Below are positions 37,766 through 49,400 of a DNA stretch of 64,000 nt, in pieces (within the stretch, counting starts at the first letter, position 1; each line of letters begins with the position of its first letter). The stretch spans positions 25,271,400 to 25,335,399 of the forward strand of contig CM049322.1 of the NCBI GenBank assembly GCA_026874595.1, given 5' to 3'. Position numbers and translations under genes: made by a program. The notes under the pieces are model-generated. The model did not search any database and had not been told where the DNA came from. It worked only from the letters and a program-made list of their open reading frames with translations. This DNA comes from Sipunculus nudus. Its lineage: Eukaryota > Annelida > Sipuncula > Golfingiida > Sipunculidae.

Positions 37766-39331
37766 TAGCGAACCTGTGAGCTAATGCGATGGTGTGGCGG
37801 CGTCCATCGTCTGAACGTAAACCCATACTATCTCGAAAACTACTGAAGCTAGCATCATGAAATTTAATGCAAAAAGTGAGCCATCTGAAAAACTCTGTAC
37901 TTTCTTAGATTTTATAGAGAAAAAGCTAAAAAACCTTTAAAAATCTTCTCTGACGAAATGGTTAAGCCAAATTGTTCAATATTTCACAGAATTAATCTTT
38001 TATACCATCTCTCTCAAGTTTGTTTGAATGTTTCAAGTTTGGTGAATTTTGGCTGAGGAACAGGAAGTTGAACTTAGTCATCTGTTCAAAAAAGCTTTCT
38101 AAAATTACAATCTCAAAAACGGCCAGTGTCGTTCAGTTTTTCAAAAGAATTATCCTAGGACATGGTTCTTTCAATCATATCAGAATAGATTGATTTTGTT
38201 GATTTGATTTTGTTGATTTTTGGTTGAGTTGTGAAAAGCTTAAGTTGGTCTTATGGCCATTATTATGTCTATTTCAAACTGATGACTGCAGTCTCTCTTC
38301 TACAAAATTATTTTTTCAATAATAACTTCTGTAACATTGCACAAAAATTATTCTTAGGTGGCCTTTGTTCAAGTTTACTTGAATGATTTTTGGCAGAATT
38401 ATTGGACCTTTAACAATAAAAGGGCTGCATCTTTTATTATTCAAGATATTTTGATAAAAAGTTTATGAATATGTCAGCTCGAAAAAAAAGCAATTTAGCC
38501 AAAGTCTTATCGTCTATGTAAACAGATTTACCAACAGGTTAAGATTGTGTCTGTATCTTTAAATAGGTTGAGCTGTTTCAGATTTGGCAACAGGTCAAGA
38601 GTTCACTCAGTGCAGCAAGGTATAGGTCAGGAGTTCACTCAGTGCAGTAGCTGCATTCTATTTATAGCGTTGGCAGACTGCCCAGTGCATCAGATTTGGC
38701 ACCAAAGTTCAGTCTGGATCTATTTATAGCTTTGGCAGACCGCCAACTGTGTCAGATTATGCAACAGGTCAAGAGTTCACCCAGTGCAGCCAGGTACAGG
38801 TCAAAAGTTCACTCAGTCTAGCCAGGTGCAGGTCATGAGTTTACTCAGTGCAGTAGCCTTAGCAAGCAATTTGTCACAGTTCACTCGGGGCAACTGCCTT
38901 TCTCACGTAAGCCTGGTCAGCCCCATGCATCAGACTCAAGGTAAGTTTGATGTATTGGCCTAATATTTAGACCTGTCTATGTGTCTTTGATGGCTTTCAC
39001 GCTCACAAGACAGGTGTCGCCACCTACAATGCACAGTGTGTGTCCCTGCTTTTTTCTCAGGAGGGGTTTGATATATCAGTCTGAAATTGGGCATATTCAT
39101 ATATCTCTGATAGCTTCGTTGTATACAAGACTGGTGGTGACAGCTACAATCTTTTTAGTTTTGTGAATTTAGTGCCAGAATTTCAGCAGTGATGTTTGTG
39201 TAATTGTTTCTTATTCAAAATGTTTAGTACTTGCATTGTATATATACATGAAAAGCAATGGTCCAGCATTGAAGCATTATACCTGGTGTATTTCCCAATG
39301 CACAGTTTCACATTAGGCTTGTAGGCCTTGT
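37766..39331 (+). mobile_element. Family D element, copy 2
   Basis: TAGCGAACCTGTG start, in which ttagc and gctaa can pair. It ends with cacagtttcac, aggcttgtaggcct and CTTG (39327-39330). Five AGGTCA-nn-AGTTCA-like pairs lie at 38592-38843. Shorter than copy 1 (1.57 versus 2.7 kb), mainly through fewer monomers. Confidence 0.75.
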
Positions 39332-39780
39332 TTAAATATTAAATAATTGTGAATGAACTTTTTTATCATGTGAGCATTGTTGAATTAAGTGAAAATCTTA
39401 TGTATATACACTATAATAATACAGAGAAACTTTAACTATCATCATTAATCCCCAAACCAACACCACCATGTCCCTGCATCTGTGGACTGGGGACATTAGT
39501 TATATTTCAAGTGTATGCATTTTATAAAGTAAAAAAATACATATTTAATAATATATATTATAAAAAAATAGATCCAAATGACACAAATGTGTAAACTACT
39601 GAATTGTCAACAATTTATGAAAAAGCCAACCAATGATAATGGTAATATACATCTTATGTTCACTACTCACATGCTTCAATTTTAACATTAGAAAATGCAT
39701 GGTTTGGTCACAAAATATTATTTGCAACAATTTCTTACTCATCAGTACAAACTAATCATGTCAACCAGCCATTGCCTATA
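39332..39780 (+). repeat. Fragment of family A interior
   Basis: Matches the last part of A copies 5 and 6 (gtgtaaactactgaa, tgtcaacaatttatg, aaaagccaacc) but lacks both termini. It ends where the pogo-like terminus starts. Confidence 0.55.
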
Positions 39781-40010
39781 CAGTAGGTCCCACCATGAGG
39801 GGACACCGGGAATGGCGGACACCTTCAATGTACGGAGACTTAGCCAATGTCCCGACCCATTTCCAATTAAAATTGACCTTTCATGAGCGGACACCTGCTA
39901 AATGCGGACAGGGACAGTCATGTTTGGACCAAAATCATGTCATGAACGGACACCCCAGTCCGAGATATCAATGGCCAAAAGTTACCAGCTGAGCAGCTCC
40001 GCAGAACACT
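39781..40010 (+). mobile_element. Possible pogo/Tigger-like transposon end
   Basis: Begins ta-cagtaggtcccacc, followed by repeated gcggacacc/cggacacct motifs (39798-39950). That pattern resembles terminal regions of pogo/Tigger-type elements. No opposite terminus was found nearby and no transposase is readable. Confidence 0.4.
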
Positions 40011-40798
40011 TCATGCACGCTGTGAACGGCATGTATTTAGATTCATTCATAGATCTCATGTAAATCACGGGAATTCAGTATCACATGACTGGCTCAACCA
40101 GTGAGCATCCACATTGGTTGACCCAAGTCTTTTATCATTGTATAATCATGGAGGACGAGTGGTTTGCGCCGGCAAACTTTGGTCACTATTTTGATGCTGC
40201 AAAAACAATTACGATAGCATATAATAATTATAATTCTAACAGTTGTAAAAGACGTCAAAATGTAGATTAGCAGGAACAATTTGATCTATGCAATAATCCA
40301 AAAATGATTGCGGGAGCATCTGCAGGTGACAGCAGTCGAACACCCCCGAAAGCTCACGAATATCCCGGTGTTTCCACCATATTGAATGTCAGCCTCATTT
40401 GATGCCCAGTCATTTCATTGTAAATCTGACAAAATCATTGCTAGCTTTGAGACATATGGTCATAATCTCAATGTCAGGATGAAATTCTCATGATGAAAAT
40501 TATTTCCGTCCCAATCTTGAGTTTGAAGTTGATGTATTAGAATTTTTTTGCAGCAGACGAAATCACCGTACATAGTTCAGTTTTGATTGTGAGTAGCATC
40601 GGCCGGCGACAACTGCCGAAGGCCACCGAACGCTCCCAGTCACCCCAGCATTTCCGCCATATTAAATGTCTGCCTGATGTGAAAACCTAGTTAGGGCAAT
40701 TTTAATCTAACAAAATCATGGCTGACTTTGCGGCATATGGTCATAATTTCAACGTTGGGAAAAAATTCTGATGTTGAAATTATTTTCGTTCCTTTATT
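40011..40798 (+). repeat. Unassigned region with a diverged 281-bp tandem duplication
   Basis: Two copies, about 40320-40600 and 40601-40798 (the second truncated by the C element), share gacagcagtcgaa/gacaactgccgaa, tttccaccatattgaatgtc and catatggtcataat. No coding potential was recognised. Confidence 0.6.
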
Positions 40799-42530
40799 GT
40801 ATCCCCAGACAAAGTCTGGATACTATGGTTTCACGACGGTTCCCCCCGCCGCCGCAGAAAAACCTTGTGAGCGGGATAACTCAAAAAATATTTCACTGAT
40901 CTTTTTCAAACTTTAAATTTGTATAGATATAGGTAAGGGGACGAAGCCTATTTAAAATGGCATCATGACCTATGCTAGGAGAGTGACCATGACCTTGAAT
41001 AGGTCCATTTTTGCTGAAAATAACACAAATTCTTAAATATCTCAAGTAAGCTTGCATGGACTGGTCCAAAAATCATGGTGACCGAAGATCTTGGATAGCC
41101 TTGTGATATACCGGAAACTGGTGGCGCCACCTATTATCCTTTTCTTGTTTTTACACCTTTTAATACCCCTATAATTGCCACTTGACAGTACTGTAAGCAT
41201 TATAAGTCAAAAACTAATGGACAGATTTCTTTTATATTATGCACATGTAGAGAAATGGGTTATGGGATGAGGTCTATTTACATTTGGGTCATGACCTTTA
41301 CCATGAGAGTGGCCTTGACCTTTAATGTGTCCATATTTGGTGAAAATCACACACCTCTTATGATATCTCCAGTGTTGATAGCCATATGGATTTCAAACGT
41401 GACTTATGTATGGCCCACCACTAAAGTAAGAACCCTATAGGTTCTAGGGTCATGAGGTCAAAGGTCAAGGTCACAGGACACATCTTTAAAAAGATGTGGA
41501 TGCATTTTAAGCCAAACTTTCATCCCAGGTCTTCCATCTTGAATATATAGCTCACTTGCCAATAGTGGATAATCCATATAAATTTTGGGGTCACAAGGTC
41601 AAAGGTCAAGGCCACAGGAGCTATCTGTCCAAAAATTAGTTTCTGGATGATAATTCCTTCTTTTATTGATGTATGGATTTCATACTTGACTTGTATTTGA
41701 CCCATTGGAAAAGCAAGACCCGAATTGATTTTGGGGTCATGAGGTCAAAGGTCAAGGTCACAGGAAACCTCTTTAAAAAGGTTGTGGATGCAATTTCAGC
41801 CAAATAATTCATCTCAGATCTTTCATCTTGCACATATAGTTCACCTACTAAGAGTGGAAGACCCCTATCAATTTTGAGGTCACAAGGTCAAAGGTGAAGG
41901 TCACAGGAGCCATCTGTCCAAAAATTAGTTTCTGGATGATAATTCCTGCTTTTATTGATGTATGGTTTTCAAACTTGACTTGTATATGTCCCATTGGAAA
42001 AGCAAGACCCAAATTGATTTTGGGGTCATGAGGTCAAAGGTCAAGATCACAGGACACATCTTTAAAAAGATGTGGATGCATTTTCAGCCAAACATTTCAT
42101 CTCAGATCTTCCATCTTGCACATATAGTTCTCCTGCCAAGAGAGGAAGAAAACTATCAATTTAAGGTCACAAGGTCAAAGGTGAAGGTCACAGGAGCCAC
42201 CTGTAAAAAAAAATTAGTTTCTGGATGATCATTCCTGCTTTATTGATGTATAGATTTCAAACTTGACTTGCATATGTCCCATTGGAAAAGCAAGACCCAA
42301 ATTGATTTTGGGGTCATGAGGTCAAAGATCAAGGTCACAGGACACATCTTTAAAAAGGTCAAGGTCACAGGACCAACATCTTCAACAAGATTGTGGATTG
42401 TTAGATGGAAGAAACAATAAATATGCCAAGTGTCAGTATATGCTGCTAAAAATGGGGGTCTGTTCTTAAAGAGGGGGGCCTACTATGTCTGGGGATACTC
42501 TGGCAATTGCGGTGCCAAGAAATGTCTAGT
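40799..42530 (+). mobile_element. Family C element, copy 1 (complete)
   Basis: GTATCCCCAGACA at 40799-40811 is inverted exactly at 42486-42498. The 5' hairpin is ccagac-aaa-gtctgg flanked by gtat/atac. The 3' end has a decayed gcaattgcggtgcc hairpin and CTAG (42526-42529). The interior carries a 288-bp repeat with seven regular AGGTCA clusters (41455-42337), plus an eighth partial one, and a ggtggcgccacc palindrome at 41120-41131. Confidence 0.85.
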
Positions 42531-43298
42531 TATGTTATTATATTCAGATCATTATTATAGATCATATGAAGCAAGCATTAAAACCTGATGTTACGTCCAC
42601 AGCTACACCAAAAGTACCCATATCCCGAGTCTCAAAAAGTCTTGCGACTTGTCAAGCGAGACTTTCCCTCCCTAAAGCAGGTTAAATGTTTGAGGAACTT
42701 TATGCATGAACTCTTAGTATCCAGGAGGAATTCTCTGCAGGTTTTGCAGCTGAAATGGAATATCAAATTTCAAGAGGGTTCATGTGTGATACAAAAACAT
42801 TCATACCGTCACAGTATTGTCATATTGTCAAGTGGTTTCCTCCACATCCGAAGACTACAGAATGCCACCATTTGAGTATTTACACAATTCATGAAAATTG
42901 AATAAGTTCACTTTATTAGATAGGTGCACATGTAGTACAGACTGATATGGCAAATATTTATCCTTAGATTTTGAAAAATTTATGTACCAGAATTATTCAC
43001 AAATAGTGTGACAGATAGTTTGAGCTGGGCGTGATGATCTACGAGTCCCATGTCTTCATACATGATAAATGATTTTTATGAAAACAAATATAACAACATT
43101 ATAAACACATCAATTATAAAATCACACCTGGTCAACCAAAAAAAAAATGACATTCACAATTGATTACCATATGATACTATAAAATTTCTGTATAAATTAA
43201 TTTTCTTTTTTTATAACTTTATATTATGCTGGCTAACAGAGGAGGATGGTAGGTAAATAGAGCTTTCTTGTTTGTGAGCTAGGCTTTTCATCAGTTTT
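42531..43298 (+). other. Unassigned AT-rich stretch
   Basis: Contains a degraded family A-like terminus near 43021-43053 (gagctgggcgtgatg, gagtcccatgtc). An open stretch of 95 codons at 42588-42875 has no recognisable protein similarity and is probably chance. Confidence 0.4.
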
Positions 43299-44243
43299 AG
43301 CTCAGCTGACTATGAGTAATCTGAACTATAGCGATGGTCCTTTGTCTGTTGGCCATCCCTCCATCTGTCTGTTAAACTGGCATGTTTTGAAACTGTTATA
43401 GCATATGTATGCCAGTACCTTAAATGTTGCCAAAATTTGGCCATGGCACGTCTTTTAGCTCAGCTGACTTGAAGTCTGTAGCTGAGCTATAGTGACGGTC
43501 CTTTGTCTGTCGGATGACCTTATTAAAGGAAATAACTTAATTTAATTATGATTCAATTGTATAACCAAAATTAGATCTGAAATTTTAATTTTTTTTTAAG
43601 TGATTAGCATAAATATAAATTCATTACCATAAATTTTGCCCAACTTTGGCCATGGCAATTTTTTTTTCCTGTAAGCTCTTTTGATTTAATTTTCACAGCG
43701 GCTACACATAAGTAATTATTTTGTTAATTCGAAAATAAAAGGTAAAAATTGGGCTAGTTATTGAAGTTTCTTTCAGAGGCTCTTTTGTGTTCATTTGCAT
43801 CTCCAGGCTGCCCATTTCTGGTCATGCAACACTGGTCCCCAGCTGTCACAGGTGTGCAGTTATTCTCATGGCACCCCCTCCCCCCCCCCCCCCCCACACA
43901 CATCCTCCCCCCGCCCCCCCCCCCCCCCACACTACCAAGTGTATTGCAATAATTGTTATTATTCAAAATATATTCCTCAATTGTAAAGCTGTTTCCATTC
44001 CAATGTACAAAATATTTCTTGAGTAATCGAGAAGATGCCATGTTGTGGTAGTGTAGCATTTTTTTTCAGAAATTAATTTCCATTTAAATCATTTAATTAA
44101 AATATAATTAAACCCTTCAATAGGCATAACCCCAATCCCCTCCTCTAGTTGTTGTTTTCGCAAAAAGTATAGCAATAAACAAAAATTAAATGAACAGTTT
44201 TTAGCTCAGCTGACTACAAGTCATCTGAGCTATAGTCGTGGTG
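43299..44243 (+). repeat. Three overlapping, truncated family A 5' ends
   Basis: A-type starts occur at about 43299, 43457 and 44206 (ttagctcagctgact). The second lies within the first. The third consists of little more than the hairpin and stops abruptly at 44243. Two poly-C runs separated by acacacatcctc lie at 43877-43929, where other A copies have one. Confidence 0.6.
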
Positions 44244-45318
44244 TCATCTCAGTGCGACGCATCTCGATAGGACGTATGGCTGTTTTCACTGCTCGTTACG
44301 ACGCGGCTCGCTGAGACGCGCCGCCCAGGAAACCACAGCGACGCCCGTTGAGACATAGCCCGGCGAGACGTAACCCGGGCAGGGCGTGTATCGCCTGTCC
44401 ATTAGGATGATACAGAGGTTCAATTAAATAGTATAAACGTTTGTAAAACTATAATTTAACCATTCTTTACAACTTGAAGATGTATGAAATGTTTGAAAAA
44501 AAGGACAAAAAACTGTCCGGATACCGATGTTTTCATATCATAATTACAAAAGCTTCTGATAGACATACATCCTTGACCCGCTATTTCAAACAAATATGCG
44601 GGGTCTTACTATATATGGGGGAATATTTTAAGTTTTATAAATTAATCACCTAAATATGACAAACAAACAATATAATTGATTTTGCCTAAAACTGACATGC
44701 CTGAGTATGACACGATTAAATTCGAACTGGACGATTTCAGGTTTGACGACATTTTGGCTTGACGATGTTTCACATATACGTTCGTGAAGATACAGGTGTG
44801 TGATTATTGATTGTGAATAGATTTAACAGATCTTTGTACTTGAGCCCTGGCAAAAAAAAACAAGCTAGGAAAATACACATTAAACTATTTTACACTTTAA
44901 CACGTATTTGGGGGGGGGGGGTTGCACATATATATGTTAAATGAAAAATATAATGTGAAAAAAACACGAGTGAACGTATTTTAATATATAAACACTATAA
45001 AACCTGACTTATTCTACAAATTTACCACTGATTTACCCAGGATTAAAGAGACAGACAGACAGACAGAGAGTGAAGGAGAAGAAAAAATTTATAATGAAAC
45101 AAGAATGTTATATTTTTATTAAATCATTTACAAACCTCGATTAAGATAGGGAAAAAAAGTACATTTCTAAAAGATAACCAGACACGTTAGCTTAATAACA
45201 AGTTGATTCCATGAAATTATTATGGCTAACAGAGCCTATTTTCTATTAATTCGACTATTATCGCTCATATCACGTCATGGTTACCAATGTTAATATATAG
45301 CATGCATGTTAAACTTTA

Positions 45319-45370
<52 letters not shown>

Positions 45371-46498
45371 GTATTCATCAGTTAGAAAAAAAAAAGAAAT
45401 ACTTTAAAGACATCTTGAGAGACAGTTTAATGTGATTCCCTCATAGTGTTTAAGATAATTGTGAACCAAATAAGGTAAAAAATTACTGAAGCTAAATTTT
45501 GGAATTTCTCCGCAACCGGTACCATTCAGAGCTATTTTTTTAAAGTTTGGTGAAAGCACATAGGTCTCATATACAAAAGTATGAATCGTCCCTGTTTTTG
45601 CTGTGCATGGGAAAATTTATTGGCCTTATCCATGTTATGATAATGGTAAATATTATTACAATCTTTTTACTCTGGACTGATCAATAATTTTGAGAATAAT
45701 AATGAGCATTCAAGGCCCTGTTTTATTTAACAATGTGCATATTCTATTTTACCATTTCAAATATCAGGGGCATTTAAAAGTATAATTTAAATGCTAATAT
45801 ATAAAAATATATAACTATGTGACTAAGCTCGCTTACATTTGCTAAAATTATACAAATTTCATTCATATTTAAAGTCATATAAATGTCGCGAAAGAGCAGC
45901 AGTGCATGCTGATCTGAGCAGTAAAAGAGTAATGTTATGACCAATAAAATGAAATAGAGATCATTAATCGAATATATACACCATGCGGTTAAGGTATTAT
46001 TACCGACATTATGCTGTATTCTGTGGAACCAGTACACTATCCAGGTCATTTATTCAAATTTAAAATAAATTAAGAAAACATCAAATTATCATCTTACATG
46101 TAGATTTGAGAAAGCGTGGTTCAAGAATGAGAATATTCAGTCTTAACCAAGGAGGAGTCATTTTATTGCCACTTAAAATAAAAAAAATGTTGCGTATAAT
46201 AATTATGGACAATGAGGATGTTGTAATGTTTATTTAGATAGTTATTGTTGCACGTGCCTTAATAATCATATCAAAGGTTACATGATCAGGGGTGGATTAA
46301 TGTTTGAATGACACTTTAAGAGAACCCTTCGCGGCAGAGCGGTTTTTGGCTGCACGAAACAGCTTAATTATATCACACAAGCGGGATTTCCCCAGCTTAA
46401 CGTGATGCCCTGTGATGAAAGCAAACCTGTTAACATTTGCAGGTCGCAAAAAAATAATAATTATATAATTAATAAATATGTACAATCATTTTCATTTT
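44244..46498. other. Unassigned 2.25-kb region with GC-rich start and AT microsatellite
   Basis: The first ~170 bp is GC-rich for this window and repeats gagacg-like motifs (cgctgagacgcgcc, ggcgagacgtaaccc). The rest is AT-rich, with a G run at ~44910 and (AT)n at about 45319-45365. No terminus, coding exon or RNA gene was recognised. It begins inside a broken A hairpin end and stops at B copy 2, so it may be an inserted element of unknown type. Confidence 0.45.
45319..45365. repeat. AT microsatellite
   Basis: About 47 bp of alternating AT with a single interruption (tatacata). Confidence 0.9.
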
Positions 46499-49400
46499 TA
46501 TGCCCCCGCCACAAAGTGGCCGGGGCAATTAGTTTTACCCATGTCCGTCATTCCATCCTTCCGTCATTCCGAAATCAAACAGTTGTACGGACTTTTTTTC
46601 GCAATGCTTGCAGATATTGGCTTGATTTTTGGTGTGTGGGCAGATATGGACCAGTTACAGATCGAGTTCGCGTTTCGTCCCGGTTGACCTACTTTTGACA
46701 ATTTTACGGCTCCTAAACTTAGAAAATTTCATGAAAAATAGAAATTTTCATGACAAATACACATGTACGGGCTTTTTTTTGCAATGCCTGCAGATATTGG
46801 CCTGATTTTTAGCTCAGCTGACTATAAGTCATCTGAGCTATAGTCGTGGTCCATTGTCCGTCGTCTGTCCGTCTGTCCGTCCGTCCGTCCGTCCGTCCGT
46901 AGATGTGGCACCATTTGAAACCGTAAGACCTAGGAATCCAAAATTCGGCATAATGTTAGATGTCCCCAAGATCTCCTACCAAGCAGAAAACTGGGTCTTT
47001 GCGACTTCATTCCTTTGAGAAATTTAGGAAAAACCTCAATTTTTTATTAAAAACCTATTTTCACACTTCAGGACTGGCTTATATTGAAACCGCTCATCTG
47101 TTTTTCCTCATATTTACCATAAATATTTCTCTATATAGTTCCTATGTACATGCCAGAAATTAGGTCTGTATTATATAATTTAAAAAAGTTATGGACCCAA
47201 ACATAATGCATTTTGTAAAAAATCAGGAAAGATATTTGATCACTTAACACAGGACATATTAAAGCTATGGACTTTTTTTCCAGTAATATAACTTTATTTT
47301 ATCAAAATTAAATTGTATACCCAAAATAAGATCAAAATCTTTAAAATTTTTTTAAATATTAACAAAAATAAAAAATTGGTACCTTAAATTTTGCCCAACT
47401 TTGACCATGGCACGTTTTTTTCCTGTAAGTACTGTGGATCTAATTTTCACAGCATGTACATATAAGGATTTAATCTGTTAAAGTCTGAAATTTGAAAATA
47501 AAAGCTGCAAAATTAGGCTAGTTATTGAATTTTTTTGGAGGCTCTTGTTGTATTCCCTTACATTGTCAAGCAGTCCACTGTGGTCACTGTTGGTCATTCA
47601 GTGCAGCTCTCTATGCTCCCAAGATTGTTGGCATAATGTTAGATGTCCCCAAGATCTCCTACCAAGCTGAAAACGGGGTCTTTGCGACTTTGTTCCTTTG
47701 AGAAATTAAGGAAAAACCTCAATTTTTTTATTAAAAACCTATTTTCACATTTCAGGACAGCCTAACTACGCAACCACTCACCTGTTTTTTCTCATATTTA
47801 CCATAAATATTCCTCTATATAGTTCCTATGTACATGTCAGAAATTAGGTCTGTATTATGTGATTTAAAAAAAGTTATGCGCTCAAACATAATGCATTTTG
47901 TAAAAAATCAGGAAAGATATTTGATCACTTAAAACAAAACATTTTAAAGCTTTGGACTTTTTTCCAGTAATATATCTTTAACTAATCAAAATTAAATTGT
48001 ATACCCAAAATTAGATCAAAATCTGTTAAATTTAAAATATTAGCAAAAATAAAAAATTGGTACCTTAAATTTTGCCTAAATTTGACCATGTCACATTTTT
48101 TTCTTATAAGTACATTTGATTTAATTTTCACAGCCAGTTTACATGTGGATTTAATCTGATGAACTTTGAATTTGAAAGTATAAGCTTAAAAATTAGTCTA
48201 GCTATTGAAGTTTTTTAGAAGCCTTAATGTATTTGTATTTTCTAGCATCATGACCCTACTTTTGTTTACCTGGTAATCCAAAAATTGGCATAATGTTAGA
48301 TGTAATTGTAAATATTCATATTCTTCCATACATTTCCTATGTACATACCAAAATTTCGGTCAGTATTGCATAATTTGTTGAAGTTACATAATGCACCTTG
48401 TAAAAAATCAGGATATATATTTACTCACTTAAAATAAGAATGGCTGAGACGTTTTATCAGGAATATAACATCATTTAATCAAGATTCAATTGTATACTGA
48501 AAATTAGATCTGAAAAATGAATTTTTTTCAAGTTATTAGCATAAATATAAAATCAGTACCTTAGATTTTGCCCAACTTTGGCCACGGCACAATTTTTTCC
48601 TGTAAGTACTGTGGATGTTATTTTCACAGCATGTACACATAAGGATTTAATCTGTTAAAATCTGAATTTGAAAATAAAAGCTGCAAAATTAGGCTAGTTA
48701 TTTAATGTGTTTGGAGGCTCTGGTTGTATTCCCTCACATTGTCAAGCAGTCCACTGAGGTCACTGTAGGTCATTCAGTGCAACTCTCAATGCTCCCCAGG
48801 CTATTATGTAATCCCATCACTCAGGCAAGCCCTCTCTCTTGTTGAGCTTGACCAGGCTGCCAGCATAATACCACAGGGAGCCTTTCTCTCCCCCCCCCCC
48901 CCCCCCACCCCCACCCCATTCTGTTGACAGATGTGTACTCTAAAAGAATGAATCTTATAATTTCACATTTTTTCAGCGATGAACAGTAACAACAGAGACC
49001 CCTCCCTGACCCACCGCTTCGATACTCAGGACTAATATACAAGACAAAGCTTATAATTTTTATGTTAAAAAAATTCTTTTTGTTGAGACTTGGACAATTT
49101 TGATTTTTTTAAAGAAAAAAATTTTCAGGAATTTAATCCTAATATTCAAATATGGTAAAATATTAGGACCCAATGTAAGTGCTAACTGACAAGATTTAAG
49201 AAGATATAAATACTTGGTAGCATTTCATTCATATCTCTTAAAGTAGGCGGGGCCTGGGTGTGAATAACACTGTTAAACCTAGTTTTAAAATTAGGAATAT
49301 TGGTCAAACTTTTTGGGATTAATTTTTAACTCATATAGCCATATATTTAACTTTTGAAAACTTAATTACCTTCACACATTATTTGTTTATAAAATGGAAC

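Noticed and set aside
42588-42875. Open reading frame of 95 codons between repeats
   Set aside because: No recognised motif, no neighbouring exon signals, and position in repeat-derived sequence; most likely chance.
45774-46049. Minus-strand 91-codon hydrophobic open frame
   Set aside because: AT-rich sequence with no recognised domain; hydrophobicity follows from base composition.
46811-46838. The 5' hairpin of family A as a tRNA-like or SINE promoter
   Set aside because: No A-box/B-box spacing or tRNA fold was found; it is a simple terminal palindrome.
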